Counted from the first letter of the stretch, positions 33,974 through 43,553 are shown. The stretch: 64,000 nt of DNA from Paraburkholderia hospita (GCF_002902965.1 NZ_CP026106.1:1426001-1490000); one strand, 5' to 3'. Notes: generated from the sequence alone by a model not told the origin. Program-made: numbers and translations.

Positions 33974-35596
33974 CTATTGTTCACTCTGCGGCTTCTGCTG
34001 CCCGCGAATCGTCACCGCCGCGCACGCCGCGCCCAGCAGCGCGCACAGCGCCGACACCAGCGCGACGGCGCGCAGCCCCGCGTCGATGGCATCGGACTGC
34101 GCGGCGACAATTTCAGCCGGCACAGCATGCGCGCCCGTCATCATGTCTGGCGCAAGCTGACCCTCGCGATGCAAATCGGCGGGAATGTTCAATTGTTCGA
34201 GCCGCTCCGACAGCGCCGCGTTGTGCGACCAGACGAACACGATGCCGAGCACCGCGATCGCCAGCAGGCTCGCGATCCGAGCGACGGCATTGTTGATACC
34301 GGACGCGACACCCGTACGCGCGGTGGCAACGGACGTCATCACGGCCGTCGTGAGCGGCGCCACCGTGATCGTCATCCCGAGGCCGAGCACGGCGAGGGCA
34401 GGGAAGAAGCTCGTCCAGTAGCGCGCACGGTCGATGTCGAGCCAGCCGGGCAGCGCGAGCAGCGCAAAGCCGGCTGCCGCGATCACAGGGCCGACCGTCA
34501 GCAGCCGGCGCGTTCCGTAACGCACGGCCAGCCCGCCCGTGAAGCGCGACAGTACGCCGATCACCACTGGCACGGGCAGCAGCGCGGCGCCCGCTTGCGT
34601 CGCCGTGTAGCCGTGCGCGCGAATCAGCGTGAACGGCAGAAAGAACAGCGCGCCGCCCAGACCGAAATACAGCAGCAGCGTGACGAGGTTCGCGCCGCTG
34701 AAATCTCGCGAATGAAACACATCGAGCGGCATCATCGGGTCCTGGCTGCGCGCCTCGATGGCGACGAACGCGGCGCACAGAGCCAGTCCGCCGGCGATCA
34801 TGCCGATCACGATCTCATCGGTGAAACCATGCGACGAAGCGAGCGTGAGACCGTACGTCAACAGGCCGAGTCCTAGTGCCGCCGTCAGTGCGCCCGGCCA
34901 GTCGAGGCGCTGCGCAGCGCTTGAGCCGCGGCTAACAGGTATCGACGACAGCGCGAGCGCAACCGTGACGACCGCAATCGGCACGTTCAGATAGAAGATG
35001 GCGCGCCACGAGAACGCGTCGACGAGCCAGCCGCCCGCGACGGGCCCGAGTGCCGATGTGATCGCGCCGAAGCCGGCCCATGTGCCGATAGCGCGGCCGC
35101 GCTCGCGTTCGTCGAACACGGCGCCGATGATCGCGAGACTGCTCGGCACCAGCAGCGCCGCGCCCGCGCCTTGCACGGCGCGCGCCGCGATCAGCGCGGC
35201 GGGTTCGGGCGCGAGGCCGCACGCCGCGGATGCGGCCGTGAACAGCACGATGCCCGCGACGAATACGGTCCGCCGCCCGAGCTTGTCGCCCAGCGCGCCG
35301 CCGACGAGCACCAGCGACCCGAGCAGCAACAGATACGCGTTGACGACCCATTGCATCGCCGCGACGCTCGCGCCGAGTTCGGTCTGAATGGCGGGCAGCG
35401 CGACGTTGACGACGGAGCCGTCGATGAACGCCATGCTGGAGCCGAGTATCGTCGCGCCGAGCGCGAGGCGCTTGCGCCGGCAGGGAATCCCGGCGGCGGG
35501 TTGCGCGCGGATCGCGAGATCGTCGCAGGGGCTGGCCTGGGCAGGGAAGGCGTGCGGCTGGTCGCGCGCGTGGTTCAGAGAAGCGCGGTCGGACAT
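33974..35596 (-). CDS. MFS efflux transporter, DHA2 type
   Basis: 540 residues from ATG 35594-35596 ([10 protein letters not shown]), with GGAGTGG upstream; a start at 35614 is possible. About 14 membrane helices. Motifs: [22 protein letters not shown] (helix 1), [13 protein letters not shown] (motif A) and [14 protein letters not shown] (motif C). It belongs to the same broad family as the transporter at 24464 but is clearly a different subgroup. Paired inverted repeats at the start of the gene (35602-35643) could be the operator of an unlinked repressor. Confidence 0.9.
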   Translation of the reverse strand: MSDRASLNHARDQPHAFPAQASPCDDLAIRAQPAAGIPCRRKRLALGATILGSSMAFIDGSVVNVALPAIQTELGASVAAMQWVVNAYLLLLGSLVLVGGALGDKLGRRTVFVAGIVLFTAASAACGLAPEPAALIAARAVQGAGAALLVPSSLAIIGAVFDERERGRAIGTWAGFGAITSALGPVAGGWLVDAFSWRAIFYLNVPIAVVTVALALSSIPVSRGSSAAQRLDWPGALTAALGLGLLTYGLTLASSHGFTDEIVIGMIAGGLALCAAFVAIEARSQDPMMPLDVFHSRDFSGANLVTLLLYFGLGGALFFLPFTLIRAHGYTATQAGAALLPVPVVIGVLSRFTGGLAVRYGTRRLLTVGPVIAAAGFALLALPGWLDIDRARYWTSFFPALAVLGLGMTITVAPLTTAVMTSVATARTGVASGINNAVARIASLLAIAVLGIVFVWSHNAALSERLEQLNIPADLHREGQLAPDMMTGAHAVPAEIVAAQSDAIDAGLRAVALVSALCALLGAACAAVTIRGQQKPQSEQ

Positions 35597-35601
35597 GACG
35601 G

Positions 35602-35643
35602 GTGTCCACTCCATTGCGGTGCGATCGACAATGCAATGGACAC
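35602..35643. promoter_or_regulatory. Nested inverted repeats upstream of the MFS gene
   Basis: GTGTCCA (35602-35608) mirrors TGGACAC (35637-35643) and TCCATTGC (35610-35617) mirrors GCAATGGA (35633-35640). They lie directly upstream of the start at 35596, suggesting a repressor-binding site of TetR or MarR type. Function is inferred. Confidence 0.45.
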
Positions 35644-35733
35644 ATTTAGCGCCACGCCGTTCAGCATCAACTGAACGACGTGAAGGCCGCCGCGTGACTC
35701 AAGGGAAGAAACTCAAAGAAAGAAAAGACGAAC

Positions 35734-37242
35734 TCAGCCCACCGACACCGCTGCGACAGCGCGCGGCCGGTGCGAGCCCGCATCGCTGTCGTCGCCGTCG
35801 TCCGCGCCGCCCGGATCGGATGAGCCGTCCGTGCCACCATCGGTGCGGCCTTCTCCGCCGGCACGGCGCATCGAGCGCATCGCGTTCGCGTCCGGGTTCA
35901 TGCGGTTCGCGTTCATCAGCCGGTAGAGCGTCGCGCGCGACACGCCGAGATCGGCCGCCGCGCCCGACAGGTTGTGGCCGTGCCGCTTCAACGCTTCTTC
36001 GATTGCCTCGATTTCCGCCCGCGTGCGGATTTCGGCGAGCGTCTTCGCGCGCACGCCCGATATTTCCGGCAAGCCGAGATCGGTTTCCGTGATGAAGCGT
36101 CCTTCCGTCATCACGACGGCGCGCCGCACGCAGTTGATCAGCTCGCGCACGTTGCCAGGCCAGTCGTAGTTCGACATCGAGACCACCGCGCTGCTGGAAA
36201 AACCGCGAATCTTGTGCGTGCCGTCCTGCCGATACATGCTGAGCGCATAGTCGGCGAGCAGGCGAATGTCGCTGCCGCGTTCGCGCAGCGGCGGCTCATC
36301 GAGCCGAAGCACGCACAGCCGGTGATACAGGTCGGCGCGGAAGCGTCCGTCCTTCACGGCGGCTTCGAGATTCACGTGCGTCGCCGAGATCACCCGCACG
36401 TCGACCTTGACGGAGGCGTTGCCGCCCAGGCGCTCGATCGTGCCTTCCTGCAGGAAGCGCAGCAGCACGGCCTGGCATTCGTGCGGCATGTCGCCGATTT
36501 CGTCGAGGAACAGCGTGCCGCCGTGCGCATGCTCGATGCGGCCGATCTTGCGTTGCAGCGCGCCCGTGAACGCGCCGCGCTCATGGCCGAACAGTTCAGC
36601 CTGCAAAAGGGTAGGCGGAATCGCCGCGCAATTGATCGCGACGAAGGCCTGCTGCGCGCGCGTCGAGCCGTCGTGCACCGCGCGCGCGGTCAGTTCCTTG
36701 CCCGTGCCCGATTCGCCCGCGATGAACACGGGCGCGTCCGTCTGCGCGCACTTGTCGATCCGGCGATACAGCTTTTGCATCGGCTCGCAATGGCCGACCA
36801 TGCCGTGCGCGCCGAGCGACGGCTGCGGCCGGAAGCTCGCGCGGCGCAGATTCGACAGGCCGTGCGCGTGACCGAGCGCGAAGATCAGCCGGTCGTTCAT
36901 GCACGGCGCGGTGACGAAGTCGAAGCAGTAGTCGAGGATGAAGCGGCTGGTGAGGTCGTCGGTGGCGTGGCCGGGCGCGATCTGCGCGATCCAGTTTGCC
37001 TCGCCGTGACGCATGCAGGCCTCGAGCGCCGAGAGCTGCTGCTGCGTGACGTCGTCGGGCAGCGTGACGAGGCCGACCTTGATGTCGCCCCGATCGAGCA
37101 GTTTTTCCGCAGCGGCCGTGGTCCTGGCGTGTACGACCTGCCATCCGGCCGCGCCCAGAAAGGCTGCGAGCGCTTCGTCGGGCGTCGAGGCCACACAAAG
37201 CACGGTGCGGTCGGAAGCGCCCGTTGTGGAAGTGGAATTCAT
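35734..37242 (-). CDS. Sigma-54-dependent activator, VpsR-like
   Basis: 502 residues from ATG 37240-37242, with GGGGG upstream. Residues 15-130 are a receiver-like domain without the usual phosphorylated Asp pocket (TVLCVASTPDEALAAFLGAAGWQVVHAR), as in VpsR. The AAA+ domain is complete: GESGTGKE (176-183), GAFTGA (223-228, contacts sigma-54) and GGTLFLDEIGD (241-251). The Fis-type helix-turn-helix is NLSGAAADLGVSRATLYRLMNANR near residue 440. A Gly/Asp-rich tail follows. It is transcribed away from the tad genes, whose promoter has a sigma-54 site, so it very likely controls the pilus. VpsR homologs bind c-di-GMP; whether this one does is unknown. Confidence 0.9.
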   Translation of the reverse strand: MNSTSTTGASDRTVLCVASTPDEALAAFLGAAGWQVVHARTTAAAEKLLDRGDIKVGLVTLPDDVTQQQLSALEACMRHGEANWIAQIAPGHATDDLTSRFILDYCFDFVTAPCMNDRLIFALGHAHGLSNLRRASFRPQPSLGAHGMVGHCEPMQKLYRRIDKCAQTDAPVFIAGESGTGKELTARAVHDGSTRAQQAFVAINCAAIPPTLLQAELFGHERGAFTGALQRKIGRIEHAHGGTLFLDEIGDMPHECQAVLLRFLQEGTIERLGGNASVKVDVRVISATHVNLEAAVKDGRFRADLYHRLCVLRLDEPPLRERGSDIRLLADYALSMYRQDGTHKIRGFSSSAVVSMSNYDWPGNVRELINCVRRAVVMTEGRFITETDLGLPEISGVRAKTLAEIRTRAEIEAIEEALKRHGHNLSGAAADLGVSRATLYRLMNANRMNPDANAMRSMRRAGGEGRTDGGTDGSSDPGGADDGDDSDAGSHRPRAVAAVSVG

Positions 37243-38252
37243 GTTACCCCCGGTAGTGGACGTCGCCCTTGCGCATCGTGCAGCAAGGTCAGTGATCCTT
37301 GTACTACGGCAAAACGGTGTGGTCTTTTGAGGGTCCGCATGCGCGAACCCGAGCATTTTTCATTTTCTTCTATATGCGGGTCATGAATGCCGCAATGTCG
37401 CCATGCCTTTGCGCTGCGTACATGCTTCGCAACACGAAGTTATCGTCGCATGAAATGCACGGTGAAAACAAAGATAAATGAAAGGGTAGGGGCTTTATAT
37501 AAGCGTAAATCTGGATGCAGATACACCCTTCTGCAATTTCTACCGGCGCTTAAATCGTTTGCGGATCGCGGCACCTGACAGGCACGTGCAAGTGGGTGTC
37601 GCACGCGTCGCCTTGCTGCACAAGGCCGCGCCTCCTTTGCCGCCGGCCTTTTCCCGCCGTCTCAACTCTGCGACACATTTGACAATCGGTTCTTCAGACC
37701 GAACGGCAGCTGCCGGCGAACGGTAGATCTGACCGGAAGCCATTGGCACCGGGCTTCGCGGCCCGATTCATCGCATCTTTGAGCGCGCGCCGACGGCTAT
37801 GTGGCCTGGCGAACGCGCGCCCCGCGCTTCGAAATCACGTTACGGGTTCGCAACATCGCGAACCGCGGGCCTCTGAAAAACTGCGTGGCGCGCAAGCCCG
37901 ATCACGGCGCGACAAGGGTTTGCGGGTACATGGCACACCCGTTGCGATATGGCTGTCACGACGAAAACGTTGCTGCCGGAAAGCAGGGCCAAAGGAAGTC
38001 TCCGGCAGCAGCACAGAACTTCGCAGTCGCGGCCGGGGTTTGCCACATGCGACTGTGGGGGCGGCGGAGCCAATGGGGGGCGGACGTCGGCAGAAAGTGG
38101 CGCGAATGGTTCGTACGACGTACGGCCATTCGCGACCATGACGACACCTTCGGCGGCACTTGCCGGTTGTACCCGTCCGAAAGGGCGGTTTTATTGGTCA
38201 ATGCGCATGGGGCGCGGCGGCCATGTGACATCTTATTTCCTACGGGGGACAT
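37243..38252. other. 1-kb regulatory region between the activator gene and the tad locus
   Basis: Long non-coding gap. The part near 37380-37520 is AT-rich (tataagcg, aaagataaatgaaagg) and may hold the activator gene promoter. The sigma-54 site at 37931-37946 lies in the second half, leaving about 300 bp of possible 5' leader before the first flp gene. Several frames are open on both strands, but none has convincing start signals or known protein features. Activator-binding sites would be expected upstream of 37931. Confidence 0.5.
37931..37946 (+). promoter_or_regulatory. Sigma-54 (-24/-12) promoter of the tad/flp operon
   Basis: TGGCACACCCGTTGCG matches TGGCAC-N5-TTGC exactly, with GG (37932-37933) and GC (37944-37945) 10 nt apart. 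It points towards flp and is flanked by a divergent sigma-54 activator gene. The predicted start is near 37957, leaving about 295 nt before the ATG at 38253. Confidence 0.75.
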
Positions 38253-38435
38253 ATGAAGAACGCAATCCAACAATTTCTGCGCGAAGAAGACGGCGTATCG
38301 GCAATCGAATACGGCCTGCTGGCTGGGCTGATTGCGGTGGCGATCGTTACGACGGTGGGCTTGATCGGCACCAATCTCAACCGCGTCTTTGGTTACGTCA
38401 AAGACAAGCTGGTTGGCATCACGCAACCGACCTGA
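38253..38435 (+). CDS. flp: Flp-type pilin, first copy
   Basis: 60 residues, with CGGGGGA before the ATG. A short basic leader (MKNAIQQFLREEDG) ends in Gly 14, followed by VSAIEYGLLAGLIAVAIVTTVGL. The Glu at +5 and Tyr at +6 after the predicted cut are the Flp signature. TadV (38778) should remove the leader so that the hydrophobic segment can pack into the pilus fibre. The C-terminus is GTNLNRVFGYVKDKLVGI. First gene of the tad locus, behind the sigma-54 promoter. Confidence 0.95.
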   Translation: MKNAIQQFLREEDGVSAIEYGLLAGLIAVAIVTTVGLIGTNLNRVFGYVKDKLVGITQPT

Positions 38436-38484
38436 GCTTGGCGAGATCCAGTCCGCACCAGTCCAAATCTCTACGGGGAAGACC

Positions 38485-38667
38485 ATGAAAAATGCAGTTC
38501 AGAACTTTCTGCGCGAAGAAGACGGCGTATCGGCCATCGAATACGGGTTGCTTGCAGGCCTGATCGCAGTGGCGATCGTCACGACGGTCGGGCTGATAGG
38601 CACCAATCTCGATCGCGTCTTCGGCTACGTCAAGGACAAGCTGGTTGGCATCACCCAACCGACCTGA
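38485..38667 (+). CDS. flp: Flp-type pilin, second copy
   Basis: 60 residues, differing from the first copy in only a few positions (MKNAVQNF and NLDRVF against MKNAIQQF and NLNRVF). It starts 49 bp after the first pilin and has the same ACGGGGAA leader motif. The tandem arrangement suggests a recent duplication, perhaps for dosage or for a minor subunit. Confidence 0.93.
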   Translation: MKNAVQNFLREEDGVSAIEYGLLAGLIAVAIVTTVGLIGTNLDRVFGYVKDKLVGITQPT

Positions 38668-38777
38668 TCCAGGCTGTTTCGCGTTCGCGTCACCTGACCG
38701 CCGCCTGGCCTCGAAATACGGTCGTTCGAGGCAGGCAGCGGCAAACAGAAAAGTCCATTCAACCAGCGGAGCTTTCG

Positions 38778-39329
38778 ATGAACGGTGTGCCTTTTCCGGT
38801 GGGTCCCTGCGTGTTGGCGCTGGTCGTGATTGCCGCGATCTACGACATCCACGCGCGGCGCATTCCGAACTGGCTGGTCGTCATTGGTCTGGGCGCGGGA
38901 CTCGTCGTGCAGTGCGCGCTGCATGGCGCGATCGACGGGATGCAGTTGTGGGGTGGCGGCCTGCTCGTCGGCGGCGCGGTGCTTTTGCCCGGTTATCTGT
39001 TACGGATGATGGGCGCGGGCGACGTGAAGCTGATGGCGGCTGTCGGTTGTTTCTGCGGGGCGAGCGGTGCATTCGAAGCCGCGTTGATGGTGTGCATGGC
39101 CGGTGGCGTCTGGGCGCTGGTGGAGATGCTGCGGCACCGGCAGATGCGCGCCGGACTGCACAACATGGCTGCCGTGCTGATCGACGTGTCGATGCCTTCG
39201 GGCGGCGCGCCGGGCGGCAGCGAGCAGGGTACGAGCAACACGAGAACAAGACGGCCGACAACAGGCACGCTGCCATACGGCGTGGCCATCGCGATCGGCA
39301 CGATGCTGTCGCTGTTCGTGAACGTGTGA
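38778..39329 (+). CDS. tadV: Prepilin peptidase of the Tad system (A24 family)
   Basis: 183 residues; GGAG precedes the ATG. The two catalytic Asp of the family are visible: AAIYDIHARRIPNWLVV (Asp 23) and the GxGD motif in RMMGAGDVKLMAAVG. Six hydrophobic helices. It lacks the N-terminal methylase half of PilD, as usual for TadV/CpaA. A hydrophilic stretch near 145-165 (PGGSEQGTSNTRTRRPTTG) precedes the last helix. It should process the Flp pilins and TadE-like proteins. Confidence 0.9.
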   Translation: MNGVPFPVGPCVLALVVIAAIYDIHARRIPNWLVVIGLGAGLVVQCALHGAIDGMQLWGGGLLVGGAVLLPGYLLRMMGAGDVKLMAAVGCFCGASGAFEAALMVCMAGGVWALVEMLRHRQMRAGLHNMAAVLIDVSMPSGGAPGGSEQGTSNTRTRRPTTGTLPYGVAIAIGTMLSLFVNV

Positions 39330-39672
39330 CGAAGCGGCAAGCAAAAAGAACAACGAATAACGCAGCACGGGGCAAGAAGCGAATAAACGGATTTCTACGG
39401 GGAAGCAGCGACGGGGCCAGCAGGTGAATCAGGGCAGGACGGCAGTTCATAACGACAAACAGCGTTAGCGACCGACAACAAGAGGCGAACGGCGGACAAC
39501 AGCCGAAGCCCACCAGAACGCAGCAAAAAAACACAGCGGCAGTGACAAGAGAAACAGCAGCACTGAGCCTTCGCAGAGAGGCTTGAAGCAAATCCAGGAA
39601 CGGGGTGTGGACGCGGGGTCGTCCACCTGGAAAGAGCCTTCGCAGGAAGGCCGGCCAGATACGGGGGAAGTG
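39330..39672. other. Purine-rich leader within the tad locus
   Basis: 343 bp without a clear gene. The plus strand is very rich in A and G. The 12-mer GAGCCTTCGCAG occurs twice (39565-39576 and 39634-39645), each followed by a complementary AGGCT/AAGGC arm, so two small hairpins can form. A TACGGGGAA motif at 39396-39404 resembles the leader motif before other tad genes but has only a 14-codon frame (GTG 39424) behind it. Confidence 0.4.
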
Positions 39673-40122
39673 ATGAAGACGAACGATTCAGGCCGCAAGA
39701 CGGCCAATGCCAATACATCGGCAACACGGGGGAGCCGTTCCGCATCGGCGGACAACGGCAGCGGCATCGAGGCCGGCACTATGAACCGGCCACACCGCAC
39801 GGAGGCCGCGTCCACGGCGTACGCAATGTACTACGTGGACGCGGCGCCGGAACTGCTCTACACGACCGATCCCGCCATCTATCTGCGCCAGCGCGCGCTG
39901 CTCACGCCGGCGGGCCGGCTGGAGCGCGAATACGCGCTGCAAGCGCTGCTCGAGGAGCTCGTCGTCGCGCGGTGGGTGGCGAAGCGCGAAGCGGAACGCC
40001 GCGCGCAGCAAGCCGCGCCGTTGCGCGCCGCGTTGCAGCTGCCCGCACATCAGCCAGTCGCAAGCGCAGACGATGACGACGCGCACAGCCCGCCGGACCG
40101 CGACCGCGATCTGATGGACTGA
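39673..40122 (+). CDS. Tad-locus hypothetical protein
   Basis: 149 residues if started at ATG 39673, with GGGGGAAG upstream; a frame to 39583 is less likely. The first 45 residues are polar and disordered; the middle part (AYAMYYVDAAPELLYTTDPAIYLRQRALLTPAGRLEREYALQALLEELVVARWVAKREAERRAQQ) is helical. No signal peptide. Genes at this position in other Burkholderia tad loci are also unassigned. Its place between tadV and cpaB suggests a role in pilus biogenesis or its control. Confidence 0.6.
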   Translation: MKTNDSGRKTANANTSATRGSRSASADNGSGIEAGTMNRPHRTEAASTAYAMYYVDAAPELLYTTDPAIYLRQRALLTPAGRLEREYALQALLEELVVARWVAKREAERRAQQAAPLRAALQLPAHQPVASADDDDAHSPPDRDRDLMD

Positions 40123-40199
40123 CGGACAGACTCACTGCCCAATCCCTGCAACACGATCCCTAGAGCGCCGTCGCCGACGGCGAGAGTCAGGAGAACGAC

Positions 40200-41039
40200 A
40201 TGAAGAACGCTCGCGCGTTGGTGATGTTGGTCGTCGCGACGGCGGCCGGTCTTGCGGCCGTGGTGTTCGCGTCGCGCTGGATGATCCAGCAGTCGTCGAC
40301 GACGACAACCAAGGTGGTGATCGCATCGGCCGATATGAGTCTCGGTCAGCGCGTTTCGCCCGACATGCTGAAGGTATCCGACTGGCCCGCCGGCAGCGTG
40401 CCGACGGGCACCTTCAACGACGTGAAAAAGCTCGAAGGACGCGTGCTGAAGACGAGCCTGGCGCGCGGCGAGCCCGTGCTCGAGGCGAAGCTCTCGCCCG
40501 TCGGCACGGTCGGCGGGCTGTCGGCCGTCATCAACGAAGGCAAGCGCGCGATCACCGTGCGCGTGAACGACGTGATCGGCGTCGCGGGCTTCGCGCTGCC
40601 GGGCAATTACGTCGACATCCTCGTCAACACCGAGAAGGACAACAAGGACGGCGGCGTAACGGGACGCGACCAGAACATCTCGAAGATCGTGCTCGAAAAG
40701 ATCCTCGTGCTCGCCGTCGCGCAGGAAGTGGGCCGCGACGAAACCAAACCGAAGGTCGTCGATGCCGTGACGCTCGAAGTCACGCCCGAGCAGGCCGAGA
40801 AGATCGACCTCGCGCGCAGCATCGGTTCGCTATCGCTCGTGCTGCGCAACCAGATCGATCCGCAGGACACGACGACGGCGGGCGCGACCAAGGCGTCGCT
40901 GCTGAAGATTCCCGTCGCCGTGCCGCCCGCGCCAGCCGCGCCCGCGCCGAAGCCCGTGGTGCGCAAGATCGTTGCGCGGGCGCCGGCGAACTGCGTGAGC
41001 GTGATCGACGGATCGCAGGCCAGACAGGAATGCTTTTGA
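40200..41039 (+). CDS. cpaB: Flp pilus assembly protein CpaB/RcpC
   Basis: 279 residues; AGGAG before the ATG. A single N-terminal membrane helix (ALVMLVVATAAGLAAVVFASRWM) is followed by a SAF domain (TTKVVIASADMSLGQRVSPDMLKVSDWPAG) and the RcpC core (AITVRVNDVIGVAGFALPGNYVDILVNTEKDN). The C-terminus has a Pro/Ala spacer and two Cys (APANCVSVIDGSQARQECF). The protein stabilises the secretin in the periplasm. Length is normal. Confidence 0.9.
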   Translation: MKNARALVMLVVATAAGLAAVVFASRWMIQQSSTTTTKVVIASADMSLGQRVSPDMLKVSDWPAGSVPTGTFNDVKKLEGRVLKTSLARGEPVLEAKLSPVGTVGGLSAVINEGKRAITVRVNDVIGVAGFALPGNYVDILVNTEKDNKDGGVTGRDQNISKIVLEKILVLAVAQEVGRDETKPKVVDAVTLEVTPEQAEKIDLARSIGSLSLVLRNQIDPQDTTTAGATKASLLKIPVAVPPAPAAPAPKPVVRKIVARAPANCVSVIDGSQARQECF

Positions 41040-41186
41040 GCGGCACGTAATTCTTGAGAACAACGAGTGAGCACTGCGCGCGAGACCGGCGCGTGAGACC
41101 AGCGTGAAAACCGCGCGGGCACAGAACCTGGCGCGAACCGCAAGCCGTGACGAGACCAGACAACGGCGCCAATACGGGGGAAGGAC

Positions 41187-43229
41187 ATGAATGCCACAGA
41201 GAACCAGCGCGCGCATGCAAGGCGTGAGCGCGATACGACGCAAGCCGCAACGTTTCCGCGCCGCTCGCGTCTCGCGCAGGCCAGCGCCTGCGGTCTGATC
41301 GGCGCCGCATTGTGGGCGCTGCCCGCCGCGCAGGCCGTGAGCCAGGAAGCCGGTTTGCCGGGCCAGGCGCCGCTGCCGATGAGCATGGCGTCGAACGGCG
41401 GCGCCGTGCATCTGACGATCGGCATGAGCGGCGCCGCGCAAGCGGCCGCGGCAGGCGTGACGCAAGGCGGCCGCGGCCCGAACTGTACGGGCACGATCGC
41501 CGATCACCAGAGCGTGACGATTCCCGTCGGCAAGTCGCTCATGGTCAACATCCGCGAGTCGGTGAAGACGCGCACGGTCGGCAATCCGTCGATCGTGCAG
41601 GCGATGCTCGTGTCGCCGCAAACGCTCTATCTGCTCGGCACCGATGTCGGCACGACCAATATGATCGTGCAGGGCAGAAGCGGCTCGTGCACGATCATCG
41701 ACGTCGCCGTCGGCGCCGATCCGGGCGGCCTGCAGCAGACGCTCGCCGTATTGATGCCCGAAGAAACAGGCGTGCAGGTCAAGGCCGCCGCCGACACGCT
41801 CGTGCTGACGGGCACCGTGTCCGACTCGGTGAAAGCCGAGCGCATCGTCGAACTGGCCCACGCTTATGTGTCGCGCCAGACTGCGCCCGTGCCCGTCGCC
41901 GCGCCCGCCAACGGGGCAGGCGCCCAGGGTGGCGCGATGATTCCCGCCGTGATGAAGACGGCGGGCGCATCGGGTAACGGCAACAACGAACGCATCGTCA
42001 ACATGATGCATGTCGCCGCGCCGCAGCAAGTGATGCTCGAAGTGAAGGTGGCCGAAGTGTCGAAGACGCTGATCGACCAGCTCGGCATGGCCGCCAACAT
42101 CCAGGGCGGCACGGGCAGCTGGAGCTTCGGCCTGCTCGCCGATTTCCTGTCGGGCGGCATGGGTGCGCTGATCGGCTCGAAGGCGAACAACAAGCCGCTG
42201 AACTTCGCGTTCGACGCACAGAAGACCGACCAGCTCGTCAAGGTGCTCGCCGAGCCTAACCTGATGGCGATCAGCGGCCAGGAAGCGAGCTTCCTCGCGG
42301 GCGGCAAGGTCTTTATCCCTGTGCCGCAAAGCAACGGCACAGGGGGCTCGACGATCATCCTGCAGGAAGAAACGTTCGGCGTCGGTTTGACCTTCACGCC
42401 GACCGTGCTCGATAACGGCCGCATCAATCTCAAGGTCTCGCCGGAAGTGTCGGAGCTGTCGCCGACGGGCGTCGCCGTGACGGCGGGCACCGTCAGCACA
42501 ACGGCCGTGCTGCCCCTCATCACGACACGCCGCGCGTCGACCACGCTGCAGGTCTACGACGGCCAGAGCTTCGCGATCGGCGGCCTGATGAAGAGCAACG
42601 TGACGGGCACGCTCAAGGGCCTTCCGGGCCTCGGCGAAGTGCCCGTGCTCGGCGCGCTGTTCCGCAGCACGAACTTCCAGGAGGACAAGACGGAACTCGT
42701 GTTCGTCGTGACGCCGCGTCTCGCGAAACCGCTGCCGCAGAACTATCCGCTGCCCACCGATCACTTCGGCAAGGTCACGGAAGCAGGCGTGCTCTTCACG
42801 GGCAACATGGAAGGCAAGAAGCCGCAGCCTGCCGCCGAGCCGGCGACGCCGTCGACGGGTGCCGCGATCCCGTCGCCGATCCCCGTCAAGGGTGGCTCGA
42901 TTGCAGCGGCTGGCGGCACGGCCGCGCCCGTGGTGCTGACGCCCATCATCACGTCGCAAGGCACGACGGCGCCGTCGCCCGTGCCGGCGCCCGAGCGCAC
43001 CCAGCCCGCGTCCGACGCGATCCGTGCGCCCGCCACGCCGCGCTCGACCGGGAGCGGCAGCGACGGCGACGGAACGGCGCCCGTCACACGCACCGAACCT
43101 ACCGACGGCAACGTGCATACGGCCGCAGTGCAGACGGTGAGCGTGAGCGCGCAGCCGCTCGCGGCGCAAGCCGTGCCGTCCGGCACGCAGGAAGCACGCG
43201 AAAGCAACGACGACCGCCGCACGCAGTGA
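41187..43229 (+). CDS. cpaC: Outer membrane secretin CpaC/RcpA
   Basis: 680 residues, a little longer than usual because of a roughly 130-residue Pro/Thr/Ala C-terminal tail. The N-terminus has a long basic region before the signal helix (GLIGAALWALPAAQAVSQ). N0 and BON-like domains follow (VTIPVGKSLMVNIRESVKTRTVGNPSIVQAMLVSPQTLYLLG). The secretin domain is at about 285-515: PQQVMLEVKVAEVSKTLIDQLG, VKVLAEPNLMAISGQEASFLAGG, TPTVLDNGRINLKVSPEVSEL, QSFAIGGLMKSN and ELVFVVTPRLAKPL. It forms the pilus exit pore. The tail beyond 540 has no known role. Confidence 0.92.
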   Translation: MNATENQRAHARRERDTTQAATFPRRSRLAQASACGLIGAALWALPAAQAVSQEAGLPGQAPLPMSMASNGGAVHLTIGMSGAAQAAAAGVTQGGRGPNCTGTIADHQSVTIPVGKSLMVNIRESVKTRTVGNPSIVQAMLVSPQTLYLLGTDVGTTNMIVQGRSGSCTIIDVAVGADPGGLQQTLAVLMPEETGVQVKAAADTLVLTGTVSDSVKAERIVELAHAYVSRQTAPVPVAAPANGAGAQGGAMIPAVMKTAGASGNGNNERIVNMMHVAAPQQVMLEVKVAEVSKTLIDQLGMAANIQGGTGSWSFGLLADFLSGGMGALIGSKANNKPLNFAFDAQKTDQLVKVLAEPNLMAISGQEASFLAGGKVFIPVPQSNGTGGSTIILQEETFGVGLTFTPTVLDNGRINLKVSPEVSELSPTGVAVTAGTVSTTAVLPLITTRRASTTLQVYDGQSFAIGGLMKSNVTGTLKGLPGLGEVPVLGALFRSTNFQEDKTELVFVVTPRLAKPLPQNYPLPTDHFGKVTEAGVLFTGNMEGKKPQPAAEPATPSTGAAIPSPIPVKGGSIAAAGGTAAPVVLTPIITSQGTTAPSPVPAPERTQPASDAIRAPATPRSTGSGSDGDGTAPVTRTEPTDGNVHTAAVQTVSVSAQPLAAQAVPSGTQEARESNDDRRTQ

Positions 43230-43265
43230 ACGCGACGCGCATCTGACGAACTCCGGGAGACCGAT

Positions 43266-43553
43266 ATGAAAACCATCCAGACATTGATCCGCGCGTCGCT
43301 GTGCGCAGCGGCGAGCCTGACGCTCGCCGGCTGCCTGACCTCGACGCCGCACTGGGACGAGACGTTCGGCAGTTCCGTCTCGCAGTTGAAGGAAATGCAG
43401 ACGCTGAACCCGAACGCGGGCATGAACACCGACCCGGTGGCGGGCGTCGACGGCCCGACGGCCCACGCGATCCAGAAGAGCTACGCGAAGTCGTTCACGA
43501 CGCCGCCGCCGCCCATCAACGTGTTCGCGGTCGGCCTGCCCGGCTCGAACTGA
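43266..43553 (+). CDS. Small Tad lipoprotein
   Basis: 95 residues with GGGAGA before the ATG. Signal peptide with lipobox LTLAGC (Cys 22), then a short mature part (PHWDETFGSSVSQLKEMQTLNPNAG ... AHAIQKSYAKSFTTPPPP). Many Burkholderia tad loci have such a short lipoprotein right after the secretin; it probably acts as a pilotin or secretin partner in place of CpaD. The assignment is by position and lipobox. Confidence 0.75.
   Translation: MKTIQTLIRASLCAAASLTLAGCLTSTPHWDETFGSSVSQLKEMQTLNPNAGMNTDPVAGVDGPTAHAIQKSYAKSFTTPPPPINVFAVGLPGSN

Noticed and set aside
37740..37756. TGGCACCGGGCTTCGC as a second sigma-54 site
   Set aside because: The -12 part reads TTCG, not TTGC, so the invariant GC is missing.
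37801..38256. Possible genes in the 1-kb gap before flp
   Set aside because: Frames are open on several overlapping phases with Cys/Arg-rich products and no ribosome sites.
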